DNA of 64,000 bases from Buddleja alternifolia (Eukaryota > Streptophyta > Magnoliopsida > Lamiales > Scrophulariaceae): contig CM033396.1 in assembly GCA_019426215.1 (NCBI GenBank), forward strand, positions 34,400,503-34,464,502, given 5' to 3'. The notes under the pieces were generated by a model. It saw only the letters and a program-made list of their open reading frames with translations, made no database searches and had not been told where the DNA came from. This document shows, in pieces, positions 10,059-21,676 of this stretch. Every line of letters starts with the position of its first letter. The first letter of the stretch is position 1. The position numbers and the translations under genes were made by a program.

Positions 10059-12440
10059 CTGAAAATGTGTGTTTTGTTCAACACGACATCGCATTGTGTC
10101 CATAGACTAAACAATAAAAGAAAATTTCAACAATTTTCGAATAGCGTTTTTGATTTCCATAATTTAAATGTTGAGGCTATTATAAAAATATCTTGATAGA
10201 CTTTAATTATTTTTTCTTTCTGTTATCTTTGTATTTCTCTAACACCTATGCTTTCTGCTTCCCAACAGGCCAACACTATATTTTACATATAAAATTAATG
10301 GTATAGGACGAGAATTTCTTCTCTATACTAGCCCAGTATCTCTATAAATATGTTTACCTGTAAATAAGCTTCTTTAAATATGTTTACAATACATATATAC
10401 ATATATTTATATGTATTCATATGAGTATATATTATATAATATACACAATTATATTTATTCATTTGTGTGATTGTGATGGAACGATTTGTGTACTAATTTT
10501 CTTTAAAATTGTCATATCTTATAGATGTATCGTTGTGTCCGTATTTTTACATTAGATTTTAAAACTAATTTGTTAGGTCAAAATCTATTTTAAACCAAAC
10601 ATTCTTAATTCATATCTGAATTTGATCTCCTGACACACATATTCAATATGAATACCGGACGTTCAAAAGGACATTGAATTAGATATTCAAATGTCGACAT
10701 TAATAAGACCCTTGAAGTCTTATATACCTGTTTGGCTGTAACTTACACCATAAGTAATATTCTATAAGATGCACGACAGCTCATAAAACTATATAGATAT
10801 TATAGCAAATGGAGTTATGTTAAGTACTACAAAAAAAGATTTTAAAATTTCTTAAGCTCCTTAAATAAAATTAATTAGAATATTTTAGTGTATTTTTGAA
10901 ATATTTAAATATTCCAATTTGGCTATACAAGTTATAAAATCATTACTGTTAACATCTTAAAAGCTACACAGTCGCCAGAAAAGAGGATTTCATTGAATAT
11001 CAAAATCTTATCTTATTTGATTGAATTATCAAAAAAAAATAAAAATAGATACCTCATCTTTTTTGATTGAATTTTATATTATAAAAAGGGTATCTTCTCT
11101 TATTTTTAGAATATAATCTAATACGTTAAAAGTTTCAAAAACATTTTACAAGATATAGACACTTATAAAATGTTTTAAAGAGAAATGTAGCGAAACACCT
11201 ATTGAATGCGGGCTCATCCATCCAAGTGCCTGTTGACATAATCGAAGAGGTTAAATTGATAATCAATGGTAATTGGCATTTTGCACCTTCAAAAGAAACA
11301 TAATTTGCGTAGACATCCTCTTCAAAATTGGCATTTCGCATAATTGTAATTAGATACTCTTAAAATGCACTTCGCACCATCAACTCTTTCAGGTGAGAAT
11401 TTTCGTTTTAAAATCGTTTTTAATTTACTGGATTTTCACCAATATACCATGGTCAAGTACATGTGGTCTACACGAACTCAGGTTTCTAGTTCAATACATG
11501 GGTTCGACCTGAAAAAATACAAACTCGTTACATTGGCTGCAGGGTTAGACTCAACGATGACCCTTAGACTCTTAAGTCAGTAATGCTTAAATATCAGAAC
11601 TACACAAAACGAGGGTGGTGGGATCTTACATTGCATACTTTAGTGAATAAATTAGGCGCATCTATAGGTTTCAAATGCTTTGTAGGTTTCAAAATCACTA
11701 TCCAACCTCAAGGCAACCACATGACACTAGCACCGAGCTCTACATGGCCAAAATTGATGGTCCTTTAGTCGGGTTGAGATTCTGGTCAAGTACGAAACGT
11801 TGGGATAGGATGCGGGTTTTATCCTATTTGGGCATTATTGTGAGGCGCCGGGGTATTTTGGTAAGAAGAGGGGTGTGGAGTATTTACTGCATATCAGGTG
11901 TAAAATGCTATCTTTAAATTTAATGGGGGAAATGTGCAAATCGTGTCTATATCAAGGGCGCAGCGTGTCAATTACCCATGATCAATCAAACCCCTTTTTT
12001 TTTTGTGTTTTTTGTGAGGAATAAAAAATCAACTAAATTAAACATTCAAACCCAATAAAGACCCCCCAAAGGTCCAGATTAATTCCAGAGGCTTTTTGTG
12101 GACGGCTGATGCAAATCTATTCCTTTAGAATTCAGATCTAATTGCCAATGAACTTGCTTTCAAGAGAGGGTTTGTTGGTTATCTAATTAAAATGGTTGAG
12201 TGGAAATCGATATATACGGGTTTAATTTTTTTTTCTTTTTTTAACTTCTCAGTTTTTTGTATCTCAATATTAACACTATTAGTAGTACTTAATTTATTTA
12301 TTTATAGTTTTAATTGTACGCATCAGAACCTTTAACCGTAGTGAATGATAACGTATTAATAAAATGTAATTGAGGCCGCAATATTAATTCTCTTTTACCT
12401 TTGATGTTTGGTTGCAATGTTCACTACTTTTCTTCGACTA
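10059..12440. other. Anonymous AT-rich intergenic DNA
   Basis: About 2.4 kb without recognisable genes. Short open frames at 11365-11917 have no family resemblance and look like chance. A 13-bp inverted pair resembling GCATTTTRCACCT (11275 and 11897) was noticed but is too short to call. Confidence 0.5.
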
Positions 12441-12539
12441 AATGACCATAATTTTGACATGAATTCCTTAAAATGTCACTTTTTTACTGTGCCCTAAAAA
12501 TATCTAGGGGCATTATGGTAATTAACATACCCTCAGCTA

Positions 12540-12990
12540 GGGCTGGGGGGCGTTACCCATGGATCAAATCCGCGGTTAATATACTAGTCAAGCCCCAAAG
12601 GGTTGACGATCCAACAAGAGTACTTAGGCTATTTTAATAGTCTAAGGGCTAAATAAGGGGTATTTTATTAAGCATGATAGGCTACTGATAAAGTTGAGTT
12701 CACTGCCCATAGCCCACTATCAGCTTCATATAAATACCTTAGAAGAATTGGAAAAAGGCTCATTATCTACTCTCTCCAGAAAAATACACTGGATTAGCCT
12801 GAGAGTAATTCCAAGAAAGAACTAGGAACTGATTTGATCCTCATTCATCGAGTACGTAGGCAGCTCACTTAAAGTGAGTGCAGTCTATACATTCATCAAC
12901 CCCCAACCTAATTTGTCGTGAATTGGATCGATTTCTCCACTCCACGTGATAAATCACATGACAAATTTCTGACTAACGATTTTTACCACA
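12540..12990 (+). repeat. Possible Ty3/gypsy LTR remnant
   Basis: The stretch has the layout of an LTR: a TATA-like element CATATAAATACC at about 12729, a CTCTCTCCAG leader region, and GAGTACGTAGGCAGCTC at about 12850, wording I associate with R/U5 of plant Tat/Ogre-type LTRs. The boundaries and target duplication are not resolved. It is a tentative call. Confidence 0.3.
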
Positions 12991-13057
12991 TCATTACTAA
13001 ATGTTAATGGTCTACTTACGCAAACACCATGCAAAGCAAAATTTACCTTCAAATCAA

Positions 13058-13173
13058 AGTTTAATGTAAACATCAACACCCACAATAATTACACTAATAA
13101 AGAGATCATAATTTCAACCTTCCAATCTCTTTATTAGTGTAATTAGTGTGGGTGTTGATGTTTACATTAAACT
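13058..13173. repeat. Near-perfect 116-bp hairpin (49-bp arms, 18-bp loop)
   Basis: The arm 13058-13106 and the reverse complement of 13125-13173 agree at 48 of 49 positions; the single difference is A versus C near the middle. The loop is 13107-13124. Such symmetry implies a recently formed foldback, a very small MITE or a hairpin RNA precursor. No coding capacity and no clear target duplication. Confidence 0.9.
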
Positions 13174-13367
13174 AATTATTCATATATTGATTTTGGTATA
13201 ATGAATCACTTCACTCGAAAAAAACTTGAAATTATTGGATACTGAGATGATACACCTCGAAACGCAAATAATTACTTTTAGTAAAAGACGCGTTCAAGTT
13301 ATCATATTGGGCATCAACTAGTTAACCAATAACAATGAAATACAATGAAATCAAATAATAAAAACTA

Positions 13368-14459
13368 CGGTAGGATGCACTTCACCCCTCTAAATTCTAT
13401 CTTTTAGCACTGATGTGGGTTTCACATCAATAATATTTATATTAAAATATGGAAGAATATGAGCGTTATGGCGAGATTAATATATAATATGAAGGCAATA
13501 ATGTAAATAACAAGAGATTTAACGTGGTTCGATCCAAAAATTAGACCTACGTCCACGGAGGTAAAGAGTTCGGATCCTTTTTATTGATATTGGAGTCGAT
13601 ATATATACAAAATTTGATGGGAGGTTAAATAGGGTAGGTCAACTATGCTAAATATATATTTGGTAATAAGAATAAACCATAATCTATCTAAATGAGGCTA
13701 CAATCAATTCAGATATAATTGGGAAAGGTAGGCCGGATCTCTGCAAGTCTATATATTGTAAGATTGAGGATTGATTGGATCTTGTCTCCCAGTTGTCCAT
13801 AATCAGCGCTGTCGTACCTGTGCAGGTCGGGTCATCTGGGCCTCCAGCTAAGCCTGTCCGAATATGATGTCTTTTAGAACGATCTAAGTCTACAAAACCA
13901 TTGGGGTTGGGCTCATATGATGTTTAGACAACCCAGCTTGGCCCAAAAATGAATTTCTACCCACATCAAGCACTAAGCCTCTTCAAAACTCTAAAAAGAG
14001 ACCACATTCTCTGAAAAATTAAAATATGTAGGACTTTGTCCTAAAATCAATACTTGTATGATACTTTTACCGGAATCTCAATCTCGTGTCAATAATTGTA
14101 CATTTCTAAGGTCAGAATGTCAGTTATCATCTCCGACACAAATTAGTACGCTTTATAATGTAAATTGACCCACAAATAATTCTATGAAAATTTGAATTCT
14201 TTTGCATCTATTTGTAATTTTCAAGGCAAATATATCTAGGGCAATGATGGTTTTAGTGCGAAGAGACTTCAGTAACTATACAAATGGATAGTGAACGACA
14301 TATGGTCGAGATTCCCGTAAAACAATTATTTAAATATTAATTTTGTGGCAAAGTGCTAAAAATATAAAAAAAAATTAGGGGGCATAGTCTCTTTTTGGGA
14401 TTTTGAGGGGGTTTGGTGCTAAAAAATGGGATTAAGAGGGGATGAAGTGCATTTTGCCC
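13368..14459. mobile_element. Mutator-like MITE with 9-bp target duplication, split by a solo LTR
   Basis: The left end GGATGCACTTCACCCCTC and the complement of the right end (GGGCAAAATGCACTTCATCC) match after a few divergent terminal bases. Similarity between the arms continues across the inserted LTR: left TTTTAGCAC ... AAAAAGAGACCACAT against the complement of 14360-14430. The flanks carry the identical 9-bp duplication TAAAAACTA (13359-13367 and 14460-14468), the size typical of Mutator-like elements. Without the inserted LTR the element is about 530 bp and non-coding. Confidence 0.75.
13411..13968. mobile_element. Solo LTR (558 bp) with 5-bp target duplication, inside the MITE
   Basis: The ends TGATGTGGGT and ACCCACATCA form a 10-bp perfect terminal inverted pair of the TG...CA type. 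The direct flanks are AGCAC on both sides (13406-13410 and 13969-13973). The interior contains TTAACGTGGTTCGATCC and CCTACGTCCACGGAG, wording frequent in plant retrotransposon LTRs. No internal region is left, so it arose by LTR-LTR recombination. Confidence 0.85.
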
Positions 14460-14468
14460 TAAAAACTA

Positions 14469-14898
14469 ATTAAATATCACACTATAATTCAATAATTGAA
14501 TGACTCTTATACCTCAAATCCCAATCCAATCTACACAAACGCGTAAAAGAAATGAATATGACACTACGCGTAAAAGAAATGAATATGACACTAGTAATAA
14601 CTCCCTACACTTTTCATCATACATGTAAAATTGAGTCAATAATTCATCACAATAGGTGGTCATTTTCGGAGGCTTCTTGGTTAACGACTTTCAAAAGATC
14701 AATACCCTTCATGTAATCCGTCATCATATCACTCAAAAAATCATCATATCCATTAGTCGGTTCTTTTTAAGGGCTTACGACCGACGAGTTTTGAGATATC
14801 AGCAGGTTTGATTTGATTATTATTTTACTATCAAATCATATTTATTTTATATTTTTCACAATAAATTTTAGTTATATTATTTAATAAGATTCATTATG
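14469..14898. repeat. Intergenic DNA with a 27-bp tandem duplication at 14541-14594
   Basis: The unit GCGTAAAAGAAATGAATATG... occurs at 14541-14567 and again at 14568-14594 without change. The rest of the stretch shows nothing recognisable. Confidence 0.8.
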
Positions 14899-14903
14899 CA
14901 TAT

Positions 14904-15894
14904 TGTTTACACTATAAAATAATTTGGGCTTTCGATTACAGAGCCCAAATAGTCTAAACTGTAGAAATTCGAAAAGAAGAAAATTGGGTCCACATATAGA
15001 AAAGATAAGACCCAATAAACTCAAAAAATGACAGAAATGTAAGCTGAGTTGATAAAAACCCAAAAATCGAATCGGAGGAGACGAAAAAGATTGAAAAGAC
15101 AATAATCTGTATTCATGAAAGACGCGCTAAAATAAGAAATTTGAAAGAAGCAGTTGAAGGCGGTTCCCGATGAAGAGGAACTAAGAAATTTGAAAGACGC
15201 AGTTGAAGGCGGTTCCCGATGAAGAGGAACGTGGGTTCCCCAAAGATGAAATATATGCGGCCAAGAAGGAGAAGAAGAGGGATGATCAGCATCAAAAACT
15301 TCTACAATTTCATTTTCTTAGAATTAGCTTTAGTATTAGCAGTAGTTCATAGCGTAAATTAGGAATAGCCGTAAAATAATATTATAGTTGTTTGTCAAGA
15401 ATCGCCGGGATTCGGCTGCAAAGCTTGTATTCGCAGTTTATTTGTAATCATCACGATCGAAGACTTTCAAGGAGGTATAAATTATCTTTTTTCAGATTTA
15501 AGTATTTGATAGGTAATTTTATCTTGACTTGAGTTTTTCGTTCATTATTCTTGTATTCGAAAGTCACAACTAAGAATTTAATTAAAAACTTGAACCACCG
15601 TTTAGCGAATCGAACGCAGGGGTTGAGAGATAATCCTTGATCGAAGACTCTCATGGAGGTATAATTTTTTTTTTTTTCAGAAGTATTTGACAAGTTAATT
15701 TTATCTTAACTTGAGTTGTTCGATTCACTGTTTTTCATACTCAAAATCGATAATTAAGAGTTAAGTAAAGACTTGAACCACCATCCAACGTATCGAACAC
15801 AGGGATTGAGAGATAATCTCAAGTTATAGATTATCACGGGACTCGAAACGAACATTCAAATCCACCTCATTCTGATTTATTTTATCGCGAAACA
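14904..15894 (+). mobile_element. Solo LTR of the 17107-21507 family, diverged
   Basis: It starts TGTTTACACTATAAAATAATTT and ends TTTTATCGCGAAACA, matching the LTRs at 17107-18176 and 20438-21507 along most of its length but clearly diverged. The flanks CATAT (14899-14903) and CATAC (15895-15899) look like a 5-bp target duplication with one change. Internally a 49-bp unit is tandemly duplicated (15133-15181 and 15182-15230). There is no internal region. Confidence 0.8.
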
Positions 15895-16542
15895 CATACA
15901 TTATATATAAAATATTATTAATCTAAAAAATACATAATTATAATAATTAAAATTACCCAAAATTTGATAGTAAGTTTTCAAATATTTCTATAATCATCAT
16001 AGGGTGATGTACCATTCCCAATTAAGCCATTTTCGATCCATTTTTACTGCAATGGACGACAGGGTGTGAACTTTATGTCACCTGATATTGATTGAACGGA
16101 ACAATAACCAAAAAAAGAAAAAGGATTTGATAGGCCAATCACTTTATCATTGCTGTGGGTCAATATTAATGAACGTAAAAAAGAAGTCATGCACATTTGG
16201 CAAATGGAGAGTGCCCTGCAATCTTGTTAAATCTTCACATCATTATATACAAGATTACGAAAGAAAAACCCTTAAATAAATGCTATATATCATTCTAAAT
16301 TGTATGATAAAAGGAAAAAAAAAGGGTTAACTATGCAACTGTCCTCTTATTTAGTTTAATTATAATTTAATTTATTTATTTTGAATACATAACAAACAAC
16401 TCACTTTTATAATAAAATATTATAATTGCCCCCTTTCATAAAAAAACTAACGAAATTTACTAATATCATCAAAAAATATTTTCTAAATTTCATATTTTGG
16501 CCTTAAGGGATAATTTTTCATATTAAAGAAGATGTAATCGTA
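15895..16542. other. AT-rich intergenic DNA
   Basis: About 650 bp of AT-rich DNA. A 63-codon Lys-rich frame at 16088-16279 has no recognisable features and is probably chance. Confidence 0.5.
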
Positions 16543-16733
16543 CCAACGGGGATTAGTCTGAGTGGTAAGCAGCACAGTTTCGCTTAAACAAGATCTCGGG
16601 TTCAAGACCTTGTGAATGCAGAAAACCTCCGCTGGGAGACTCACCCACCACTGCCAAGTGTGCGACCCGGGTCGAATCCGAACGTAGTCGGGGCAAAGCT
16701 CAGGTGAACCGGGTGGGCAACCAAAAAAAAGAA
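16543..16733 (+). mobile_element. tRNA-derived SINE with 15-bp target duplication
   Basis: The 5' part carries RNA polymerase III promoter boxes: an A box (TTAGTCTGAGTGG, 16553-16565) and a B box (GGTTCAAGACC, 16599-16609) about 34 bp apart. The body ends with an A-rich tail (AACCAAAAAAAAGAA). The direct repeat GAAGATGTAATCGTA flanks it exactly (16528-16542 and 16734-16748), as expected for LINE-mediated insertion. It is about 190 bp long and plausibly still has an intact promoter. Confidence 0.9.
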
Positions 16734-17106
16734 GAAGATGTAATCGTAATTTTCAATTTAGTTTTAAATAAATAATTTCGTAAAGATTTATTACCATTTT
16801 GATAATGAACTGCAAATTCGATTTATGCCAATTCGATTATCTCTTAAAAAATTAAAATATATACCGAGTTTCGGTTTGTTTTTGGAGCAATATCACAATT
16901 CTATACAAATAAATCTAAATAGTAAGTTACCAAAAATATAGTGTTTAATTAATTGTCGTTAGTCAAAGAGGGTTTTTGTTATGAGCTATAAATAAATGAA
17001 TTGGACTGTAATTATATTAAATAAAGGGGTAGTTATTGTAACTAAAAAAAGGAAACTGATCAAAACTATGTCCTGATCAATCATAGAATCATTTGAGTAA
17101 AGAAAT

Positions 17107-18176
17107 TGTTTACACGATAAAATAATTTCGGCTTTCGAATTACAGAGCCCAAATAGCCCAAACTGTAGAAATTCGAAACTAAGAAAATTGGGTCCATGGG
17201 TAGGTAAGATAAGGCCCAATAAACTCAGAAAATGGCAGAAATGCAGGCTGAGTTGATAAAAACCCAATAACTGAATCTGAAGAAATACAGAGAGTCCAAA
17301 AGCCAATAACCTGCATTCAAAGAAGACGCGCCAAGTTGAGGATTTTGAAAGAGACGGTTGGATGCAGTTGACGGCATTTTGCGAAAAAGAAGAACGTGGG
17401 TTCTCGAAGGCCAAGATATATAGGCGGCCAAGACAGAAAAAGAAGGAGGATCAGAATCAACAACTTCTACATTTTCGTTCTCTTAGAATTAACTCTAGCT
17501 TTAGGAGTAGTTTCTAGCGTAATGTAGGAGTAGATCGTAGCGTAAATTAGGAGTAGCTGTAGTGTTATTTAGTATTAGACTCGATGGGATTTGCCTTTAA
17601 GGCTTGGATCGGCATTCGCCTGCTTGTAATTTTTCAGAACTGAAAACTTTCATGGAGGTATAAATTATCTTTTATTCAGATTTAAGTATCGGATAGGTAA
17701 TTTGTATCTTGACTAGAGTTTTTCATTGGTCATTCTCATATTCGAAATGAACAACTAAAACTTCAATTAATGCGACTCGAACGCAGGGGTTGAAAAATAA
17801 TACATTCGATCGAGAGATTCTCATGGAGGTACAAAATTACCTTTTATTCAGATTTAAGTATCGGATAGGTAATTTTTATTTTGACTTGAATTTTTCCTTC
17901 ACTATGTTACTATTTCATTCGAAGACGATAATTCGTGTTGAATCCAAGACTTGAGTCTTTCGATTCACTGATTTTCATACTCGAAATCAATAATTAAGAA
18001 TTGTAGTCAGAATAACAATTTTAAACAACACGTCGAAGTGTTAAAGTCTGAACCACCGCCTAGCGTATCGAATTCGAACGCGGGGGTTGTGAGATAATCT
18101 CAAGATATAGATTATCGCGGGGCCCAGAATGCACAATTGGATCCACCCTAGTCTAGTTTGTTTTAATTTCGAAACA
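17107..18176 (+). repeat. 5' LTR of element D
   Basis: A TATA-like ATATATAGGCGG lies at about 17416-17427. A sequence beginning TCATGGAGGTA and running to GGATAGGTAATTTTTAT occurs twice (about 17650-17705 and 17820-17880). No standard primer-binding site is seen after 18176; the sequence there begins AGTTTTTGCTGACCGCAG. Confidence 0.88.
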
Positions 18177-18238
18177 AGTTTTTGCTGACCGCAGTGGGAG
18201 TTGCTTTTTGCTTAACTGACTCCCGATAAAAGTATAAA

Positions 18239-18709
18239 ATGTCTGAGGAAATCGGTGAGGATCTGGAGACCCAACCCATCTCGAAACATAACGTTAGGGC
18301 CGATAAGACGTACGAACAGTTTGTTCGGGTTATGAAGCAAACTATGATAAATGCTCGAGAAGATCAGCGAAGGGAATTCAATGATCACTACCGAGCATTG
18401 GCCCAGGAATCTGCTCGCATATTTACAGCAATAGTACAAGATATTGTTGTAAGCGCTCGAGAAGGCCTTGCTCGAGAGGTCACTCGAGTGATAACAGAAT
18501 TAGGAGAAATCTTTAATCAAATTTGTGGCACATTTTCTGGCATGATAAATGCTCAGGTGGTGACGGCACTCAAGCCTCTAATCAACCGACATAATATTTT
18601 AATCGAAAAGGTATCACAGTTGGTAGAACCAAGAATTCAATGTAGATACATTAATCCAAAGGAGATTCCTCTAGGGTATCCTCGAGAAAACGGGCCTCGA
18701 AATGGTTAA
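18239..18709 (+). CDS. Gag-like protein of element D (156 codons, function uncertain)
   Basis: The frame begins 62 bp after the LTR, the usual place for gag, and runs 156 codons to a stop at 18707-18709. It is acidic at the N-terminus and largely helical, with a long run of Glu/Arg/Ala-rich residues suggesting a coiled coil (about residues 20-90). It ends in a Pro/Gly/Asn-rich tail whose theme continues, with stops, into 18720-19134. No CCHC knuckle or protease motif is present. I infer gag from position only and recognise no domain. It may encode a truncated structural protein or nothing functional. Confidence 0.45.
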   Translation: MSEEIGEDLETQPISKHNVRADKTYEQFVRVMKQTMINAREDQRREFNDHYRALAQESARIFTAIVQDIVVSAREGLAREVTRVITELGEIFNQICGTFSGMINAQVVTALKPLINRHNILIEKVSQLVEPRIQCRYINPKEIPLGYPRENGPRNG

Positions 18710-18719
18710 TTCAAAATTG

Positions 18720-19134
18720 GTCAGACTTCGGGACCTTCACCTTTCGAGGGTAATAATAACGTTAATCTTAATCCTCACAATGTAAGTGCGAATCATAACC
18801 AAACACCACATCCTAATGCGTATAATGCTAGCTCGAATGCAAATAATACTCAAAATACAAGACCTAGTGGCCCCGTACCACTGAACGGGATGGGACAAAA
18901 TCCCTTGGGATATCCGGGTTTAACTTAACCCAGGGATATTTTGCTGGGGGGCAAAACCAACATCAAGGGCCAGGCTTTCCTGGGGTGTCGAATAACCCCG
19001 TGAATGCAGGGAATCAGAATTTCCATGGATGACAAAATAATCCGAATTTTAATTACATTCCAAATAATATCCAAATACCATATACAGGGGGGCAAGTTCT
19101 GCCCGATGGTCATATGGGAGGAAATTCTAATTGA
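18720..19134 (+). pseudogene. Degenerate Asn/Gln/Gly-rich coding in element D
   Basis: Read on the + strand the stretch encodes low-complexity text such as GGQNQHQGPGFPGV and GGQVLPDGHMGGNSN, rich in Asn, Gln, Gly and Pro, interrupted by stops (for example at 19030). It continues the composition of the preceding frame's tail and looks like the decayed C-terminal part of a gag. Confidence 0.4.
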
Positions 19135-19214
19135 GTAACAAAGAGAAACACTGGGTTATGCCAAATTGTCAAGAACAAAGCTACAAGATAAAAACGAGGA
19201 TAAGCCAACGAAAC

Positions 19215-19620
19215 TTGCATGTTCGAGATAAGGCACACTCGAAATATTATGTACTCAAAATGAGACATACTTGAAATACTATGTGCTCGAAATGAGGCAT
19301 ACTCGAAATATTATGTGCTTGAAATGAGGCATACTCGAAATACTATGTGCTCGAAATGAGTATACTCGAAACACCATATGTTCGAAAATCTATATGCTCG
19401 AAATCTACAGGCTCAAAGTTTATCATGCTCAAAATTAAAAATTTACGCGCTCGAAATAAAGCATGCTCGAAATATTACTCAAATCAAATTGAACCTAGGA
19501 GCTCAAAATACTCAATTCGAGGTTATATCCTCGCGCTCAAAATGTTCAATTCGAAATGTTACTCAACTCGAATTGAACCTAGGAGCTCGAAATGCTCAAT
19601 TCGAGGTTGGTTAAACTTCA
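19215..19620 (+). repeat. TCGAAA-rich tandem repeats in element D
   Basis: A 32-bp unit, ATGTGCTCGAAATGAGGCAT plus ACTCGAAATATT, is repeated several times between about 19220 and 19370. It then decays into a looser array of GCTCGAAAT and AACCTAGGAGCTCGAAAT up to about 19620. Confidence 0.8.
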
Positions 19621-20228
19621 AATCCTATACCCCTCGAAGAGCAGAATTGTATGAACCAACCAAATCTTGGGGGGCAACCGGGAATGAACCAAATGAATAC
19701 CGTGAATTGAAGGTTCGAAAAGGGGCCCAGTTTTGATTTCGAAGGTGTTCACCGTTTCGACCTTAAGAGATTCTGACTCAGTTAAAGATACCTCGAGAGT
19801 TGCAGCTTCATTCGAAGGACCTGAATTCTGGAGTTTTATCCACGGGTTCAATGATTTCTTCAACTCAAATACCCTGAATTGAAGGTTCGAGAAGGGGAAG
19901 TGATGTAAAACAAGAAGCCGATGCATTTTTAAAAAAGTTTGAAGGAAGAAAAGTAAAAAATAAGCGAAAAATTGACGGTGAGATGTCAAACAGCCGTAAC
20001 TTTTTATCCGTTTAATTTGGAGTTACGGGGCCCGCAAGATACCAAATTGAAGCTCTATTCGAGACGAATCCAATTGAATGGCTAGGACCATTTTACGGTA
20101 ACCGATCAACCTCAAATTCCATCGTTTAGGCCTTCGAATCAGGCGACGAAGATGAAGGCTTCGAGAAGGGGGAAGAATTCGAGAAGTGTAACCAGAGGGA
20201 CTGTTCTTCGAGATGCTACCTTCGAGAG

Positions 20229-20431
20229 AGAGAGAAGTCTTTTTTTAACCAAAAGACGTATCTTTTAATACACATGAACTCGAAACGTTCATGTATATTA
20301 GGGGTTTTCTCTCGGTAGTCTTCGAGAAGGTAAAGACAGAAAATGAAGTAAGAGAGAGAAAGAAGTTGTCTTTAACTGAAAGACGTGTCTCATAATACAC
20401 ATAAACTCGAAACGTTCATGTATATTAGAGG
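20229..20431 (+). repeat. Imperfect duplication near the 3' end of element D
   Basis: A ~80-bp segment (GAGAGAGAGAAGTC ... AACGTTCATGTATATTAG) occurs at about 20229-20302 and again at about 20352-20430. Both copies contain the small palindrome ATGAACTCGAAACGTTCAT. The second ends in AGAGGGGCATT, the likely polypurine tract before the 3' LTR. Confidence 0.7.
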
Positions 20432-20437
20432 GGCATT

Positions 20438-21507
20438 TGTTTACACCATAAAATAATTTGGACTTCCGAATTACAGAGCCCAAATAGCCCAAACTGTAGA
20501 AATTCAAAAATAAGGAAATTAGGTCCACATGTAGGTAAGATAAGACTCAATAAACTCAGAAAATGGCAGAAATACAGGCTGGGTTGATAAAAACCCAATA
20601 ACTGAATCTGAAGAAATACAGAGAGTCCAAAAGCCAATAACCTGCATTCAAAGAAGACGCGCCAAGTTGAGGATTTTGAAAGAGACGGTTGGATGCAGTT
20701 GATGGCAGTTCCCGAAAAAGAAGAACGTGGGTTCTCGAAGGCCAAGATATATAGGCGGCCAAGACAGAAAAAGAAGGAGGATCAGAATCAACAACTTCTA
20801 CATTTTCGTTCTCTTAGAATTAGCTCTAGCCTTAGGAGTAATTTCTAGCGTAATGTAGGAGTAGATCGTAGCATAAATTAGGAGTAGCCGCAGTGTAATT
20901 TAGTATTAGACTCGATGGGATTTGCCTTCAAGACTTGTATCAGCATTCCCCTGCTTGTAATTTTTTAGAACTGAAAACTTTCATGGAGGTATAAATTATC
21001 TTTTATTCAGATTTAAGTATCGGATAGGTAATTTGTATCTTGACTAGAGTTTTTCATTCGTCATTCTCATATTCGAAATGAACAACTAAAACTTCAATTA
21101 ATGCGACTCGAACGTAGGGGTTGAAAAATAATACATTCAAGCGAGAGATTCTCATGGAGGTATAAAATTATCTTTTATTCAGATTTAAGTATCGGATAGG
21201 TAATTTTTATCTTGACTTGAATTTTTCCTTCACTATGTTACTATTTCATTCGAAGACGATAATTCGTGTTGAATCCAAGACTTGAGTCTTTCGATTCACT
21301 GTTTTTCATACTCGAAATCAATAATTAAGAATTGCGGTCCGAATAACAATTTTAAACAACACGTCAAAGTGTTAAAGTCTAAACCACCGCCTAGCGTATC
21401 GAATTCAAACGCGGGGGTTGTGAGATAATCTCAAGATATAGATTATCGCGAGGCTCGGAACGCACAATTGGATCCACCCTAATCTAGTTTGTTTTAATTT
21501 CGAAACA
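20438..21507 (+). repeat. 3' LTR of element D
   Basis: Same length and ends as 17107-18176, with scattered single-base differences. Confidence 0.88.
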
Positions 21508-21676
21508 GAAATAAGGTATTAATTACTATCAATAATTTTGAAAAATCTTTAAATTTTCTATTATAACATGATTAATTGATTCAATTCATGCACACATCCT
21601 CATAAATATATGGATGGGCATGACACATGGCATGTAGACAGATAAATATATGGTAAACCGGGTATATATAAAAGAA

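Larger units (their letters stand above)
17107..21507 (+). mobile_element. Non-autonomous LTR retrotransposon without pol (element D)
   Basis: The two LTRs are each 1070 bp (17107-18176 and 20438-21507). Both start TGTTTACAC and end TTTCGAAACA, and they differ at scattered positions only. The flanking duplication is GAAAT (17102-17106 and 21508-21512). The 2.26-kb interior contains a small gag-like frame, Asn/Gln/Gly-rich degenerate coding and TCGAAA-rich tandem repeats, but no protease, integrase or RT motif. It must have been mobilised by enzymes of a partner element. The family is also present as the solo LTR at 14904-15894. Confidence 0.88.

Noticed and set aside
11275..11910. Possible element bounded by GCATTTTRCACCT inverted pair
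   Set aside because: The match is only about 13 bp, in AT-rich DNA, without target duplication or internal symmetry.
11365..11917. Three overlapping short open frames on the + strand
   Set aside because: No domain, no codon bias and no continuity with each other; probably chance.
15113..15295. Minus-strand open frame in the solo LTR (and its relatives at 17225-17431 and 20556-20762)
   Set aside because: It recurs only because the LTR is repeated; it runs antisense across the LTR promoter region and lacks protein features.
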